A DNA stretch of 64,000 bases, taken from positions 62,001 through 126,000 of the forward strand of contig NZ_VMDU01000006.1 in assembly GCF_008271465.1 (NCBI RefSeq), written 5' to 3'. The translations under genes were made by a program, and so were the position numbers. This stretch comes from Tabrizicola flagellatus (GTDB lineage: Bacteria; Pseudomonadota; Alphaproteobacteria; Rhodobacterales; Rhodobacteraceae). Positions 8,584-20,198 of this stretch are shown here, piece by piece; position 1 is the first letter of the stretch; the number at the start of each line of letters is the position of its first letter. The notes under the pieces were generated by a model. That model worked only from the letters and a program-made list of their open reading frames with translations. It did no database searches and was not told the DNA's origin.

Positions 8584-9495
8584 ATGCTGACACGCCGCCA
8601 CCTCCTGACCTTCACCGCCGCCGCGCTTGCCGCGCCGCTGGGGGCAAGGCGGCTCTGGGCCGCCAGCACCCTGACGCTGGGCGAGGTGCAGATCGACACG
8701 CTGTCGGATGGCAACCTGGTGCTGCCGGGCAACTTCATCCTCGGCGGCATGCCGCAGGAGGAGATGCAGGCCATCGTCGCGAAATACGGCCTGCCGACCG
8801 ACCAGCTGACCCCGCCCTGCAACGTGACGCTGCTGCGCGACGGCACGAACACGGTGCTGTTCGATGTCGGCGCGGGCCCGGATTTCCAGCCCTCGGCCGG
8901 CAAGCTGATGGAGGCGCTGGAGGCGCTCGGTCTGACGGTCGAGGACATCACCCATGTCCTTTTCACCCACGGCCACCCCGATCACCTCTGGGGCCTGCTG
9001 GACGAGTTCGACGAGCCGGTGTTCCCGAACGCCGAACACATGATCGGCCAGACGGAATTCGACTACTGGACGAACCCCGACACCGTGGCCGCCATCGGCG
9101 AGGCGCGGACGACCTTTGCCGTGGGCGCCGCGCGGCGTCTGGGGGCGATCGCGGAAACCGTGCGCCTTCTGGCCGACGGGGAAGAGGCCGTGCCCGGCGT
9201 CATCGCCCGGCTGACCCCAGGCCACACGCCGGGCCATCTGGCCTTCGAGATCGCCGGTCCGACCCCAGCGATGGTGCTGGGCGACTGCATCGGCAACCAT
9301 CACGTCGCCTTCGAGCGGCCCGAATGGCCCAGCGGCTCGGACCAGGATCCCGATCTTGCCGCCGCGACGCGGGTCGCGCTTTTCGACCGACTGGCCAGCG
9401 AGGGCCATGCGATCATCGGCTACCACCTGCCCGAAGGCGGCATCGGCCGTGTCGAACGGGCGGAAAAGGGCTATCGTTACAACGCCGGGGCCTGA
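8584..9495 (+). CDS. soxH: SoxH-like periplasmic MBL-fold metallohydrolase
   Basis: This 303-residue protein begins with a Tat-type signal (TRRHLLTFTAAALAA) and contains the metallo-beta-lactamase metal motif FTHGHPDHLWG (about residues 126-136), then TPGHTPGH and a GDCIGNHH segment. In Paracoccus pantotrophus a zinc hydrolase of this sort, SoxH, closes the sox cluster; its substrate is not established and it is not essential for thiosulfate oxidation there. The name is given from position and fold. It follows the soxF hairpin by 14 bases and precedes the DUF302 gene by 28. Confidence 0.72.
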   Translation: MLTRRHLLTFTAAALAAPLGARRLWAASTLTLGEVQIDTLSDGNLVLPGNFILGGMPQEEMQAIVAKYGLPTDQLTPPCNVTLLRDGTNTVLFDVGAGPDFQPSAGKLMEALEALGLTVEDITHVLFTHGHPDHLWGLLDEFDEPVFPNAEHMIGQTEFDYWTNPDTVAAIGEARTTFAVGAARRLGAIAETVRLLADGEEAVPGVIARLTPGHTPGHLAFEIAGPTPAMVLGDCIGNHHVAFERPEWPSGSDQDPDLAAATRVALFDRLASEGHAIIGYHLPEGGIGRVERAEKGYRYNAGA

Positions 9496-9523
9496 GTCCC
9501 GGCCCGCAGAGAGAGGTGCCGCC

Positions 9524-9958
9524 ATGAGCAGACTTGCCGCAACCGTCCTTGTCTTCGCCCTTGCCAGCCAGACGGCGCTCGCGCAGGACGCCACCACCTA
9601 TCCTTTCGACGGCAGCTTCGAGGATGCCACCTTCGCCGTGGAATCGGCCATCGTGGACCGGGGGCTGGTGATCGACTACCGCAGCCATGTCGGCGAAATG
9701 CTGAACCGGACCGGCGCCGATGTCGGCAGCGATGTGAAGATCTACGACCAGGCGGACGTATTCCTGTTCTGCTCGGCGGTGCTGTCGCGCAAGGTGATGG
9801 AGGCCGATCCGATGAACATCGCGCATTGCCCCTATGGCATCTTCGTCACCGACCGCGAGGGTCAGGTCGCCGTCGGTTATCGCCATCTGCCCGAAGGCGC
9901 GATGCAGGAGGTGCAGGGCCTTCTGGACGAGATCGCACGCGAGGCGACCGGGCAGTAG
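9524..9958 (+). CDS. DUF302-family periplasmic protein
   Basis: A 144-residue secreted protein: signal peptide about residues 1-21 (ending ALAQ), then a DUF302-like domain with alternating strands, two cysteines (LFCSAVL, AHCPYGI) and a C-terminal helix. No enzymatic function is established for this family. It is often seen near sox genes, where binding or handling of reduced sulfur has been suggested. I chose ATG 9524, preceded by GAGAGGTG and beginning a clean signal peptide, rather than longer in-frame starts that run back through the previous gene. It ends the + strand sox unit and converges on the next gene with a 19-base gap. Confidence 0.75.
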   Translation: MSRLAATVLVFALASQTALAQDATTYPFDGSFEDATFAVESAIVDRGLVIDYRSHVGEMLNRTGADVGSDVKIYDQADVFLFCSAVLSRKVMEADPMNIAHCPYGIFVTDREGQVAVGYRHLPEGAMQEVQGLLDEIAREATGQ

Positions 9959-9977
9959 GGCCGGGGCAGCAGGGCGG

Positions 9978-11045
9978 TCAGGCCGGGACGCGCTGGCCGA
10001 CGCCGCCCTGATCGACCAGCCAGTCGGTGACGCCCGCGCCGACCCACATGCAGAACAGCGCCAGCCAGGCGGTTGCGACGAAGATCGACCCGCCAGTTAC
10101 GCCCGCGCCGATCGCGCAACCCCCGGCCAGCATCGCGCCGAAGCCCATCAGCGCCGCCCCGGTCATCGACCGGCGCATCTGGCCCTCGCCCTCGAAGCCC
10201 TGGAACTTCAGCTCGCGCCCCCAGGCCGCAGCCAGCAGCGCGCCGAGGAACACCCCCGGCACCAGACCGATGTCGAAGTCGAGCACCGGGTTCTCGGTCA
10301 GGAAGAACATCAGCGTGTTGGCCGAGGGACCCGAGAAGGTGGCCGAGGTCACCGCCATCGGCTCGAAGGCGACCTGCGCGAGGGAATAGGTCAGCACCCA
10401 GCCCAGCGCAACGGCAAAGCCCACGCCCGAGGCGAAAACCATGGTCGAAAGCCCCAGCCCGTTGCGGCGCACCAGCACGAAAGCCAGGGCAGCGATGGCC
10501 ATTCCCAGCACCAGACCCGCGGCATCGGGCAAGCCGAGCGCCGTCAAAAGGTTGACGTTCGCGCCCCCCGGCGTGACCCAGAGCCCCGCCAGCCAGCCGC
10601 GCAGCGGAGCAAGCCAGCCGTGCAGCGACATCTGCGCCACCACGGCGAAGATCAGACCCGACACCACCGAGCGCAGGTTCCCCGTCGCCGCCAGCACCAG
10701 GAGCCGTCCGGAGCACCCCCGCGCCAGCACCATTCCGGCGCCGAACATCAGCCCGCCGATGATTGCACCGGACCAGGAACCGGCCACCGCCATCATCCGC
10801 GCCTCGCCGACCTCGAACAGGTCCAGAAGCGCGGCCCCCTGCACCCAGATCACCGCGGTCGAGAAGGCCAGGAGCCAGACCGCCACCCGCGGCCCGAGCC
10901 GGCCGCGCGCGAACTCCACCGTGGCCGCGCGCAGACAGAACTGCGACCGCTGCGCCGCCACGCCGAACACGACCCCGGTCAGAAGGCCGAACAGCGCCGC
11001 CAGCACCGGCTCGTCAACGACATCCAGAAGGGCAACCAAGTCCAT
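9978..11045 (-). CDS. YeeE/YedE (SoxT-like) sulfur-compound transporter
   Basis: This 355-residue polytopic inner-membrane protein has about nine hydrophobic segments and the conserved cysteine motifs of the YeeE/YedE family: QRSQFCLR near the N-terminus, VLARGCSGR in the middle and LAGGCAIGAG near the C-terminus. YeeE proteins import thiosulfate through cysteine relays; members in sox clusters are called SoxT and are tied to uptake or to sensing for SoxR. It is on the strand of the cbb operon, 99 bases downstream of cbbZ, and converges with the sox unit. Which compound it carries cannot be read from sequence. Confidence 0.88.
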   Translation of the reverse strand: MDLVALLDVVDEPVLAALFGLLTGVVFGVAAQRSQFCLRAATVEFARGRLGPRVAVWLLAFSTAVIWVQGAALLDLFEVGEARMMAVAGSWSGAIIGGLMFGAGMVLARGCSGRLLVLAATGNLRSVVSGLIFAVVAQMSLHGWLAPLRGWLAGLWVTPGGANVNLLTALGLPDAAGLVLGMAIAALAFVLVRRNGLGLSTMVFASGVGFAVALGWVLTYSLAQVAFEPMAVTSATFSGPSANTLMFFLTENPVLDFDIGLVPGVFLGALLAAAWGRELKFQGFEGEGQMRRSMTGAALMGFGAMLAGGCAIGAGVTGGSIFVATAWLALFCMWVGAGVTDWLVDQGGVGQRVPA

Positions 11046-11093
11046 GCGTCCACCTCCGGGCAGGGATCATGCCTGAAGGCGGATCCAGCGTCC

Positions 11094-11107
11094 TTGATTC
11101 AGGTCAG
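11094..11107 (-). promoter_or_regulatory. Weak Crp/FNR-like inverted repeat upstream of the YeeE gene
   Basis: TTGAT-N4-GTCAG matches 8 of 10 positions of the FNR-type TTGAT-N4-ATCAA box and lies about 50 bases before the YeeE/SoxT-like start in the cbbZ-soxT gap. A chance match is quite possible. Confidence 0.25.
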
Positions 11108-11144
11108 ATATCGACCCGAACCCTGCCGCCTTGCGCGCCGGAGT

Positions 11145-11840
11145 CTAGTGCGAGGTCCAACGCAACACGATGTCGGGCAACTGGCTGAAATCCCCGAAGG
11201 CCGCGGCATGGCGCAGCTCGCTGACCGGCGTCTTGCGGTAGCCCTCGGTGAACAGGAGGAACGGCAGTCCCGCGTTCAGCGCGGTCTCGGCGTCCACTTC
11301 GCTGTCTCCGATGTAGAGCACGTCCTCCCGGTCCAGTCGGCGCACCGCCTCATGGACCATGGCCGGGTCCGGCTTGCGGGTCGGCAGGCTGTCGCCGCCC
11401 AGAATGGTGCCGAACAGATGCTCCAGCCCGACATGCCGCAGCGCCGCCAGCGCCGGACGCAGGGGCTTGTTGGTGGCAACGGCCATCGGGCAACCCATCG
11501 CCGCCAGACGTTGCAGCGCCTCCGGCACTCCCGGATAGACAGCGTTCCCCTCGACCTCGGTCTCGTAGCGCAGGATCAGGTCGTCATGCACCGTCGCATA
11601 AAGCGGGCCATCGGGGTACTGGCCGTGGCGTTGCAGCAGGCAGCGCACCAGATGCGGCACGCCCTTGCCGACAAAGCTGCGAACCTCGTCGAGGTCGAGC
11701 GCCGGAAAGCCCTGCCGGGCCAGAACCGCGTTCGACACGGCATGGATCGCCGGCGCGCTGTCGATCAGCGTGCCGTCCAGATCGAAGATCAGGGCGGGGG
11801 CCGCCCGGTCGGCAAGGGGCCAGGCACCGAAGCTGCTCAT
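11145..11840 (-). CDS. cbbZ: Phosphoglycolate phosphatase
   Basis: This enzyme removes phosphate from 2-phosphoglycolate, the toxic product of RuBisCO's oxygenase reaction. The 231-residue HAD hydrolase has motif I IFDLDGTLIDS near residue 18, motif II VATNKP, and motifs III/IV RKPDP...YIGDSEVDAETA. The start ATG at 11840 overlaps the cbbY stop (ATGA), so it is the last gene of the cbb operon. A longer open frame continues upstream inside cbbY and was not used. Confidence 0.9.
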   Translation of the reverse strand: MSSFGAWPLADRAAPALIFDLDGTLIDSAPAIHAVSNAVLARQGFPALDLDEVRSFVGKGVPHLVRCLLQRHGQYPDGPLYATVHDDLILRYETEVEGNAVYPGVPEALQRLAAMGCPMAVATNKPLRPALAALRHVGLEHLFGTILGGDSLPTRKPDPAMVHEAVRRLDREDVLYIGDSEVDAETALNAGLPFLLFTEGYRKTPVSELRHAAAFGDFSQLPDIVLRWTSH

Positions 11841-12556
11841 CCCGTCATCTCCCGTCTTTTGCTGCGCTCCGCCGCCAGAAGCTGCGCAAGGGCTTTCAGA
11901 TCGGCGACTGCCGTGAAGTCGTCCAGCACTGCCGCGGCCCCGGCGAAATCCTCGCTCTCGGTATAGACCGACGGCGAGACGACACAAGCCAGCCCGGCGG
12001 CCCGCGCGGCGCGCAGGCCGTTGCGGCTGTCCTCCAAGGCAAGTGCCGCGCCCGGCGGCAGGCCGAGCCGATGAAGCGCAAGAAGATACACATCCGGGGC
12101 TGGCTTCTTCGCCGGCACTTCGTCGCCGCAGGCCAACACGTCGAAAACCGCTTCTGCGGGCCTTCCGAACGTGGCGCGGGTCAGCGCCTCGACATTGGGG
12201 CGGCTGGTCGTGGTGGCGACGGCCAGCCGCAGGCCGGATGCGCGCGCCGAGGCGATCAGCTCCGCGATGCCGGGCCGCAAGGTCGCGCCGCCCGCAGCCA
12301 TCAGGGCGGTGTAGCGGTCGGTCTTGTCGCGGTGCAGGGCCGGAATGTCGAAGGCGCCGGGATCGGCCCCCAGCTCGGCGATGTGCCGAGCGATGCGTTC
12401 CTTGCCGCCGGTGGTCGTCAGCAGGCGGCGATAGTCGTCGCGCGTCCAGTGCCAATCCAGATCGCGGGCGGCGAAGGTCTGGTTGAAGGCCTGGCGATGC
12501 AGCTCCTCGGTTTCCGACAGGGTGCCGTCGACATCGAAGATCAGCGCCTCAAGCAC
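11837..12556 (-). CDS. cbbY: CbbY, HAD-family sugar-bisphosphate phosphatase
   Basis: CbbY dephosphorylates xylulose-1,5-bisphosphate, a misfire product that inhibits RuBisCO; this activity is known for the Rhodobacter enzyme. The 239-residue HAD protein shows IFDVDGTLSETEE at the N-terminus, ATTTSRPN (motif II) and KKPAPDVYLLAL with LEDSRNG (motifs III/IV). I chose GTG 12556, which puts motif I at residue 5, has a GGAAGGGG site 6 bases upstream and overlaps the end of rpe by 8 bases. Earlier ATG codons in frame encode nothing like the family. Confidence 0.88.
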   Translation of the reverse strand: MLEALIFDVDGTLSETEELHRQAFNQTFAARDLDWHWTRDDYRRLLTTTGGKERIARHIAELGADPGAFDIPALHRDKTDRYTALMAAGGATLRPGIAELIASARASGLRLAVATTTSRPNVEALTRATFGRPAEAVFDVLACGDEVPAKKPAPDVYLLALHRLGLPPGAALALEDSRNGLRAARAAGLACVVSPSVYTESEDFAGAAAVLDDFTAVADLKALAQLLAAERSKRREMTG

Positions 12557-13241
12557 CGGCCGCCCCTTCCGCCGCGGCGCGGATGGCGCGGATGTTCGCG
12601 CCATAGACGCCCGGGTTGTCCACCGATCCGCCCTTGAACACCGCCGATCCGGCGACCAGCACATCGGCCCCCGCCGCCACCATCAGCGGCGCGGTCACGG
12701 GGTCCATCCCGCCGTCGATCTCGACATGCACCGGCCGGTCGCCGATCATGGCGCGCAAGCGGCGCACCTTGGCCGACATGTCGATGAACTTCTGCCCGCC
12801 GAAGCCGGGGTTGACGGTCATCACGCAGATCAGATCGGTCAGGTCCAGCAGATGCTCCACCGCCTCGGCCGGAGTGCCGGGGTTCAACGCCACGCCCGCC
12901 TTCATGCCTGCGCCGCGGATGGCCTGCAGCGTGCGGTGGATATGCGGCCCGGCCTCGACATGCGCGGTCAGGATGTCGGCGCCAGCCCTGGCATAGGCGT
13001 CGATCCAGGGATCGACCGGCGCGATCATCAGGTGCACGTCCATCACCGTCCTGACATGCTTGCGGAAGGCGGCGACGGCGGGCGGTCCGAAGGTCAGGTT
13101 CGGCACGAAATGGCCGTCCATCACATCGACATGCACCCAGTCCGCCCCCTGATCCTCGATCGCGCGGATCTCGCGCCCGAAGTCGGCGAAGTCGGCGGAA
13201 AGGATCGACGGCGCGATCCTGATCTTGCGGCGCATGCTCAT
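12549..13241 (-). CDS. cbbE: Ribulose-phosphate 3-epimerase
   Basis: The enzyme interconverts ribulose-5-phosphate and xylulose-5-phosphate, regenerating the RuBisCO substrate precursor. The 230-residue TIM barrel has the standard signatures: [43 protein letters not shown] and VEIDGG. It overlaps cbbX by 4 bases upstream (ATGA) and cbbY by 8 downstream, firmly inside the operon. Confidence 0.95.
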   Translation of the reverse strand: MSMRRKIRIAPSILSADFADFGREIRAIEDQGADWVHVDVMDGHFVPNLTFGPPAVAAFRKHVRTVMDVHLMIAPVDPWIDAYARAGADILTAHVEAGPHIHRTLQAIRGAGMKAGVALNPGTPAEAVEHLLDLTDLICVMTVNPGFGGQKFIDMSAKVRRLRAMIGDRPVHVEIDGGMDPVTAPLMVAAGADVLVAGSAVFKGGSVDNPGVYGANIRAIRAAAEGAAGA

Positions 13242-14158
13242 TCGGCAGCCTTCCTTTCATGCATCAGCCCGCCCAGGAACACGCGGGAGGCACGGATATC
13301 CCCTTCCTCGATGGTCGAGAGCGCCTCGACCGTCACTGCGCCATCAGCCGAGAACAGCCGGTTCGCCGCGCGCAGCCGCGCCCGGTCCAGGGCGTTGCGG
13401 ATCGACCGGGCATTGGCGAAATGCGGCTGGGCGCGGCGGGCGGCGATGTATTCGGCCATGGCCGCCCTTGCCCCGGGGGACAGCTGGTAGTTCTGCGCCG
13501 CCAGCATGCCTTCGGCGATACGGCCAAGCTCTTCGTCGGAATAGTCGGGAAACTCGATATGATGCGCGATGCGGCTGCGGAAGCCGGGGTTCGACTGGAA
13601 GAAGTTCTCCATCCGGTCGGCATAGCCGGCAAGGATCACGACAAGGTCGTCGCGGTTGTTTTCCATCACCTGCAGCAGGATCTCGATCGCCTCGGCGCCG
13701 TAGTCGCGTTCGTTGTCGGGCTTGTAAAGGTAATAGGCCTCGTCGATGAACAGGACGCCGCCCATGGCCTTCTTCAGCACTTCCTTGGTCTTGGGGGCGG
13801 TATGGCCGATATACTGGCCGACAAGGTCGTCGCGGGTGACGGAGACCAGATGGCCCTTGCGGACATAGCCCAGCCGGTGCAGCAACCCCGCCATCTTCAG
13901 CGCGACCGTGGTCTTGCCGGTGCCGGGATTGCCGGTGAAGGACATGTGCAGCGTGGGCGTCTCGGTCGACAGGCCGAAGCGCTTGCGCGCGCGTTCCACC
14001 AGCAGAAGCGCCGCCGTTTCCCGGATGCGGGCCTTGACCGGCGCCAGGCCCACCAGTTCGGCATCCAGCTCGTCCAGCACGGCCTTGACGCCGCTTTCCT
14101 CGAATTCTGCCCGCAGATCGACCTTCGGCGGCAGGGGTGCCGGGGTTTCGGCGTTCAT
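13238..14158 (-). CDS. cbbX: CbbX, red-type RuBisCO activase (AAA+)
   Basis: CbbX is the AAA+ ATPase that pulls on the C-terminus of red-type RuBisCO large subunits to release inhibitory sugar phosphates. The 306-residue protein has a Walker [10 protein letters not shown], Walker [12 protein letters not shown], and sensor and arginine regions (NPGFRSRI). I chose ATG 14158 with a GAAGGGAGG ribosome site. The frame stays open to about 14464, but that extension lies over cbbS. Its presence matches the red-type large subunit two genes upstream. Confidence 0.95.
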   Translation of the reverse strand: MNAETPAPLPPKVDLRAEFEESGVKAVLDELDAELVGLAPVKARIRETAALLLVERARKRFGLSTETPTLHMSFTGNPGTGKTTVALKMAGLLHRLGYVRKGHLVSVTRDDLVGQYIGHTAPKTKEVLKKAMGGVLFIDEAYYLYKPDNERDYGAEAIEILLQVMENNRDDLVVILAGYADRMENFFQSNPGFRSRIAHHIEFPDYSDEELGRIAEGMLAAQNYQLSPGARAAMAEYIAARRAQPHFANARSIRNALDRARLRAANRLFSADGAVTVEALSTIEEGDIRASRVFLGGLMHERKAAE

Positions 14159-14223
14159 TCCTTCGTCCTCCCTTCCTCTGCGGCGTGGCGACGCGGCCCC
14201 GGAACGGGGACCGCGCCGGTGGG

Positions 14224-14613
14224 TCAGCGCACCGTCTCGAAGCTGTAGCGCTGCGAGCGGCCATCGACCTCCTGCCGCACCATGCGGATGCGGGGTTCCA
14301 CCTTCGGGCGGTTGACGATGAAGCTCATCGTCACCGTCTCGAACCCGCGCGTGCTGTCGAAGGCGTTGAAGCGGATGTAGCTGTCGCCATGGGCCTTGCG
14401 GCAATCGGCCAGTTCCAGCATCACGCCCTTGGCGTCCTTCAGGTCGAACATCGGGTTGCCCCACATCTCCCAGTAGGTATTCCGGGGATGCGGGTCGTCG
14501 GTGTATTCGATGCCGATCGCCCAGCCCTTGGACAGGCAGTATTCCACCTGCGCGCTGATCTGTTCGTCGGTCAGGTCGGGCAGGAAGGAAAAGCAGCCCT
14601 GGGTGATACGCAT
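14224..14613 (-). CDS. cbbS: RuBisCO small subunit (form I)
   Basis: The 129-residue small subunit opens [19 protein letters not shown] and contains [19 protein letters not shown], the conserved small-subunit core. The C-terminal extension past [10 protein letters not shown] is the beta-hairpin tail typical of red-type (form IC) small subunits. It lies 11 bases after cbbL on the same strand, with an AAGGAGAA ribosome site. Eight copies with eight CbbL make the L8S8 enzyme. Confidence 0.97.
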   Translation of the reverse strand: MRITQGCFSFLPDLTDEQISAQVEYCLSKGWAIGIEYTDDPHPRNTYWEMWGNPMFDLKDAKGVMLELADCRKAHGDSYIRFNAFDSTRGFETVTMSFIVNRPKVEPRIRMVRQEVDGRSQRYSFETVR

Positions 14614-14624
14614 GGTGGTTCTCC

Positions 14625-16106
<1,482 letters not shown>

Positions 16107-17186
16107 TCAGGCTGCCTTGGCGGCCGGGGCCGCAGGGGAAAGGGTGCCGCTTGCGTAGCGTTTCGCCATCTCGTCCATGCCGATCACGCGGATCGAGCTG
16201 GCATGTCCGGCGGTGCCGAAGGCCTCGAACCGTTCCTTCACCAGCGCCTCCATCTCCTTCATCGCGGGGATCAGGAACTTGCGCGGGTCGAACTCGGCGG
16301 GGTTGGTCTTGGCGACGCGGCGGAACTGGCCGGTGATCGCCATCCGGCAATCGGTGTCGATGTTCACCTTGCGCACGCCATGGCGGATGCCGCGGACGAT
16401 CTCTTCCAGCGGCACACCCCAGGTCTGCGGCATCTGCCCGCCGCTCTCGTTGATCAGGTCCTGCAGGTGCTGCGGAACCGAGCTCGAGCCATGCATGACA
16501 AGGTGGGTGTTCGGGATCCTGGCGTGGATCGCCTCGATCACCCGCATCGCCAGGATGTCGCCATCGGGCTTGCGGCTGAACTTGTAGGCCCCGTGGCTGG
16601 TGCCGCAGGCGATGGCCAGCGCATCGACGCCGGTCCTGGCCACGAAATCCGCCGCCTGGTCGGGATCGGTCAGAAGCTGGCTTTCGTCCAGCTTGCCCTC
16701 GGCGCCGGAACCGTCCTCGGCCTCGGCCTCGCCGGTTTCGAGGCTGCCCAGAACCCCAAGCTCGCCCTCGACCGAGGCCCCGACCCAATGCGCGGCATCG
16801 GCGACGCGCGCGGTGATGGCGACGTTGTAATCGTAGCTGGCCGGGGTCTTCATGTCCTCCATGAGGCTGCCGTCCATCATCACGCTGGTGAAGCCGTGGC
16901 GGATCGCCGAAAGGCAGGTGGCCTCGTTGTTGCCGTGGTCCTGATGCAGGCAGATCGGGATCGTCGGGTGCATCTCGGACAGCGCCGTGACAATGTGGCG
17001 CAGCATGATGTCGCCGGCATAGCTGCGCGCGCCCCGGCTGGCTTGCAGGATGACCGGCGCGTCGCAGGCCTCGGCCGCCTTCAGGATCGCCAGACCCTGC
17101 TCCATGTTGTTGATGTTGAATGCCGGCACGCCATAGCCGTGCTCGGCGGCGTGATCCAGCAGTTGTCGCAGCGTAATCAATGCCAT
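16107..17186 (-). CDS. cbbA: Class II fructose-bisphosphate/sedoheptulose-bisphosphate aldolase
   Basis: This zinc enzyme condenses triose phosphates, or erythrose-4-phosphate with DHAP, in the Calvin cycle. The 359-residue protein carries class II motifs in order: [20 protein letters not shown] (zinc His), [11 protein letters not shown] and VMHGSSSVP, and a subtype A Calvin-cycle extension. A short acidic Gly/Ser-rich insert (about residues 150-172) is exposed sequence of no assigned role. It is 10 bases downstream of the GAPDH gene. Confidence 0.95.
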   Translation of the reverse strand: MALITLRQLLDHAAEHGYGVPAFNINNMEQGLAILKAAEACDAPVILQASRGARSYAGDIMLRHIVTALSEMHPTIPICLHQDHGNNEATCLSAIRHGFTSVMMDGSLMEDMKTPASYDYNVAITARVADAAHWVGASVEGELGVLGSLETGEAEAEDGSGAEGKLDESQLLTDPDQAADFVARTGVDALAIACGTSHGAYKFSRKPDGDILAMRVIEAIHARIPNTHLVMHGSSSVPQHLQDLINESGGQMPQTWGVPLEEIVRGIRHGVRKVNIDTDCRMAITGQFRRVAKTNPAEFDPRKFLIPAMKEMEALVKERFEAFGTAGHASSIRVIGMDEMAKRYASGTLSPAAPAAKAA

Positions 17187-17196
17187 GCCGTCCTCC

Positions 17197-18198
17197 TCAG
17201 ATCAGCTTGCCCATGGCGACGGCAGTGTCGGCCATGCGGTTGGAGAAGCCCCATTCGTTGTCATACCAGCTGAGGACGCTGCACAACGTACCGTCCATCA
17301 CCTTGGTCTGGTCCATGTGGAAGACCGACGAATGCGGGGCGTGGTTGAAGTCGGAACTGACGTTCGGTTGCGTCGTGTAGCCGAGGATGCCCTTCAGCGG
17401 GCCGTCCGCCGCAGCCCGGATCGCGGCGTTGATCTCCTCGACGCTGGTCGCGCGGCGGGCGATGAACTTCAGGTCCACGACCGAGACATTCGGCGTCGGT
17501 ACCCGGATCGCGAAGCCGTCGAGCCTGCCCTTCAACTCGGGCAGGACCAGACCCACGGCCTTGGCCGCGCCCGTCGAGGTGGGGATCATGGAAAGCGCCG
17601 CCGCGCGGGCGCGATACAGGTCCTTGTGCATGGTATCCAGCGTCGGCTGGTCGCCGGTGTAGCTGTGGATCGTGGTCATCATCCCCTTCTCGATCCCGAT
17701 GGCGTCGTTCAGGACCTTGGCCATTGGCGACAGGCAGTTGGTGGTGCAGGAGGCGTTCGAGACCACCATGTCGGAGGCCGTCAGTGCCCCGTGGTTCACG
17801 CCATAGACCACGGTCCTGTCGGCCCCGTCGCAGGGCGCGCTGACCAGGACGCGCTTCGATCCGTTCGACAGATGCGCGCTGGCCTTGTCCTTCGTGGTGA
17901 AGATGCCGGTGCATTCCAGCGCGATGTCCACACCGGCCCAGGGCAGTTCTGCGGGGTTGCGGATGGCGGTGACCCTGATCCGTCCGGTGCCTGCGTCGAT
18001 CCAGTCCTCGCCGGTCGTCACCGCGCCGGGAAACCGGCCGTGGACCGAGTCGAAGCGCAGGAGGTGGGCGTTGGTTTCCACCGGGCCAAGGTCGTTGATG
18101 GCCACGACCTGAATGTCGGTGCGGCCCGATTCCACGATGGCGCGCAACACATTGCGACCGATGCGCCCAAAGCCGTTGATGGCAACTTTCACAGTCAT
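17197..18198 (-). CDS. cbbG: Glyceraldehyde-3-phosphate dehydrogenase (type I)
   Basis: It reduces 1,3-bisphosphoglycerate in CO2 fixation. The 333-residue protein has NAD(P) fold [14 protein letters not shown], the catalytic Cys motif [12 protein letters not shown] and [14 protein letters not shown]. The position after the adenine-binding strand reads AINDLG, so coenzyme choice is not obvious. No pgk gene accompanies it in the window, so phosphoglycerate kinase must be encoded elsewhere. It lies 15 bases after transketolase. Confidence 0.95.
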   Translation of the reverse strand: MTVKVAINGFGRIGRNVLRAIVESGRTDIQVVAINDLGPVETNAHLLRFDSVHGRFPGAVTTGEDWIDAGTGRIRVTAIRNPAELPWAGVDIALECTGIFTTKDKASAHLSNGSKRVLVSAPCDGADRTVVYGVNHGALTASDMVVSNASCTTNCLSPMAKVLNDAIGIEKGMMTTIHSYTGDQPTLDTMHKDLYRARAAALSMIPTSTGAAKAVGLVLPELKGRLDGFAIRVPTPNVSVVDLKFIARRATSVEEINAAIRAAADGPLKGILGYTTQPNVSSDFNHAPHSSVFHMDQTKVMDGTLCSVLSWYDNEWGFSNRMADTAVAMGKLI

Positions 18199-18213
18199 TT
18201 CCGTCTGTTGTCC

Positions 18214-20187
18214 TTATCCGATAAGTGTCCGGGCTGCCTTCGCGGCGGCTTCGGCCGTGATACCGAAATGGGCGTAAAGCGCGGGCGCGGGGGCCGAGGC
18301 GCCGAAGCCGGTCATGCCGACGAAGGCATCGCCTTCGCGCAGCATCGCGTCCCAGCTCTGGCGGATCGCGGCCTCGATCCCCACCCGCGGGGCCTGTCCC
18401 AGGACCTCGGCGCGGTAGTCCGCGGGCTGGGCGGCGAAAAGCTCGAAGGACGGTGCCGAGACGACGGCGGCGCGGATGCCGGCGGCGGCCAGCAGGTCGG
18501 CGGCGGCGAGCGCGATCTCCACTTCCGAGCCGGTGGCCATCAGCGTCACCTGCCGGTCCGCAGCCTCGCGCAGGATGTAGGCCCCCTTCGCCGTCAGGTT
18601 CTCGTCGGCCAGGCGGCGGACGGTGGGCAGGTTCTGACGCGACAGCGCCAGAAGTGTGGGCGTGGCCTGCGAGGCCAGCGCGATCTCCCAGGCCTCGGCG
18701 GTTTCCACCGCATCGCAAGGGCGGATGACCGTGAGGTTCGGAATGGCGCGAAGCGAGGCGAGGGTTTCGACGGGCTGGTGGGTCGGACCGTCCTCGCCCA
18801 GGCCGATCGAGTCATGCGTCATCACATAGGTCACCGGCACGCCCATCAGCGCGGCCAGCCGGATCGCAGGGCGGCAATAGTCCGCGAAGGCAAGGAAGGT
18901 GCCGCCATAGGCCCGGAAACCGCCGTGCAGCGCGATGCCGTTCATCGCGGCGGCCATGCCGTGTTCGCGGATGCCGTAGTGAATGTAGCTGCCAGAGTAA
19001 TCGGTGCGCGACACGGGCCGCTGGACCTTGGCCTTGGTCAGGTTCGATCCGGTCAGGTCGGCCGACCCGCCGACGACGAAGGGCAGCGCCTCGGCCACCA
19101 CCTGCAACGCCATTTCGCTGGCCTTGCGGGTGGCGACCTTGGGGGCATCGGCCAGAAGCCTTGCCTTGTGGGCGGCCATCGGCGCCGCAAGCGCGCCCGC
19201 ATCTGCCGCCTGCGCCGACAGGAAGGCCTGGCGATCGGGGGAGGCTGCCAACCGCGCCTCCCAGTCGGCGCGGGCGGCAGCCCCCCGCGCGGCCACCTTG
19301 GCCCAGGCCGCACGGATGGGTTCGGGGATGTCGAAAGGTTCGGAAGTCCAGCCCAGATGGGCGCGGGCGGCGGCGATCTCGGCCTCGCCCAGGGGCGCGC
19401 CGTGGATGTCATGGCCACCCTGCTTGTTGGGCGCGCCATAGCCGATGACCGACCGGCAGGCGATCAGCGACGGGCGCGGATCGGCCATGGCGGCCGTGAT
19501 GGCCGCGGCGATGGAGTCCATGTCATGCGCATCGCAGCTTGCGACATGCCAGCCCGCCGCCGCGAACCGCGCCTTCTGGTCGGTAGAGGTGGACAGCGCG
19601 GTGTCGCCGTCGATGGTAATGCGGTTGTCATCCCACAGCACGACAAGCCGGCCGAGGCCGAGATGCCCGGCCATGTCGATGGCTTCGTGGCTGATCCCCT
19701 CCATCAGGCAACCGTCGCCGGCAATCACCCAGGTCCAGTGATCGACAAGCCCCGGAAAGCGCGCGGCGGCCATGCGTTCGGCCAGCGCCATTCCGACGGC
19801 CGTGGCGATGCCCTGCCCCAGCGGCCCGGTCGTGACCTCGACGCCCTTGGCATGGCCGTATTCCGGGTGGCCCGCAGTGCGCGCACCCAGTTGGCGGAAG
19901 GACCGGATCTGGTCGATCCCCATGTCGGAATAGCCGAGAAGATGGTTGATCGCGTATAGCAGCATCGAGCCATGTCCGGCCGACAGGACGAAACGGTCGC
20001 GGTCGGGCCAGCGGTCGTCGGCCGGGTCCAGCGTGATGAACCGGTTGAACAGGACGGCAGCCACATCGGCCATGCCCATCGGCATGCCGGGATGGCCGGA
20101 ATTCGCCTTCTGCACGGCATCCATGGCAAGCGCGCGCAGCGCATTGGCCATGTCGCGCTCGCTGACGATCGGTGCGGGGTTGTTCAT
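18214..20187 (-). CDS. cbbT: Transketolase
   Basis: The thiamine-diphosphate enzyme shuffles two-carbon units between sugar phosphates. The 657-residue protein shows the transketolase start ([20 protein letters not shown]), the ThDP motif from GDGCLMEG to the DDNR region, the TTGPLGQG motif and the C-terminal [18 protein letters not shown] chose ATG 20187 with a GAGGGAGGA site. The frame remains open further upstream over cbbP but that part has no family similarity. Confidence 0.96.
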   Translation of the reverse strand: MNNPAPIVSERDMANALRALAMDAVQKANSGHPGMPMGMADVAAVLFNRFITLDPADDRWPDRDRFVLSAGHGSMLLYAINHLLGYSDMGIDQIRSFRQLGARTAGHPEYGHAKGVEVTTGPLGQGIATAVGMALAERMAAARFPGLVDHWTWVIAGDGCLMEGISHEAIDMAGHLGLGRLVVLWDDNRITIDGDTALSTSTDQKARFAAAGWHVASCDAHDMDSIAAAITAAMADPRPSLIACRSVIGYGAPNKQGGHDIHGAPLGEAEIAAARAHLGWTSEPFDIPEPIRAAWAKVAARGAAARADWEARLAASPDRQAFLSAQAADAGALAAPMAAHKARLLADAPKVATRKASEMALQVVAEALPFVVGGSADLTGSNLTKAKVQRPVSRTDYSGSYIHYGIREHGMAAAMNGIALHGGFRAYGGTFLAFADYCRPAIRLAALMGVPVTYVMTHDSIGLGEDGPTHQPVETLASLRAIPNLTVIRPCDAVETAEAWEIALASQATPTLLALSRQNLPTVRRLADENLTAKGAYILREAADRQVTLMATGSEVEIALAAADLLAAAGIRAAVVSAPSFELFAAQPADYRAEVLGQAPRVGIEAAIRQSWDAMLREGDAFVGMTGFGASAPAPALYAHFGITAEAAAKAARTLIG

Positions 20188-20198
20188 GGCATCCTCCC

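Noticed and set aside
9834-11966. 710-codon + strand open frame opposite the YeeE and cbbZ genes
   Set aside because: Low-complexity Arg/Gln/His-rich shadow; the minus strand holds conserved membrane and HAD proteins.
14159-14464. N-terminal extension of CbbX
   Set aside because: It overlaps cbbS in another frame and has no AAA+ family similarity.
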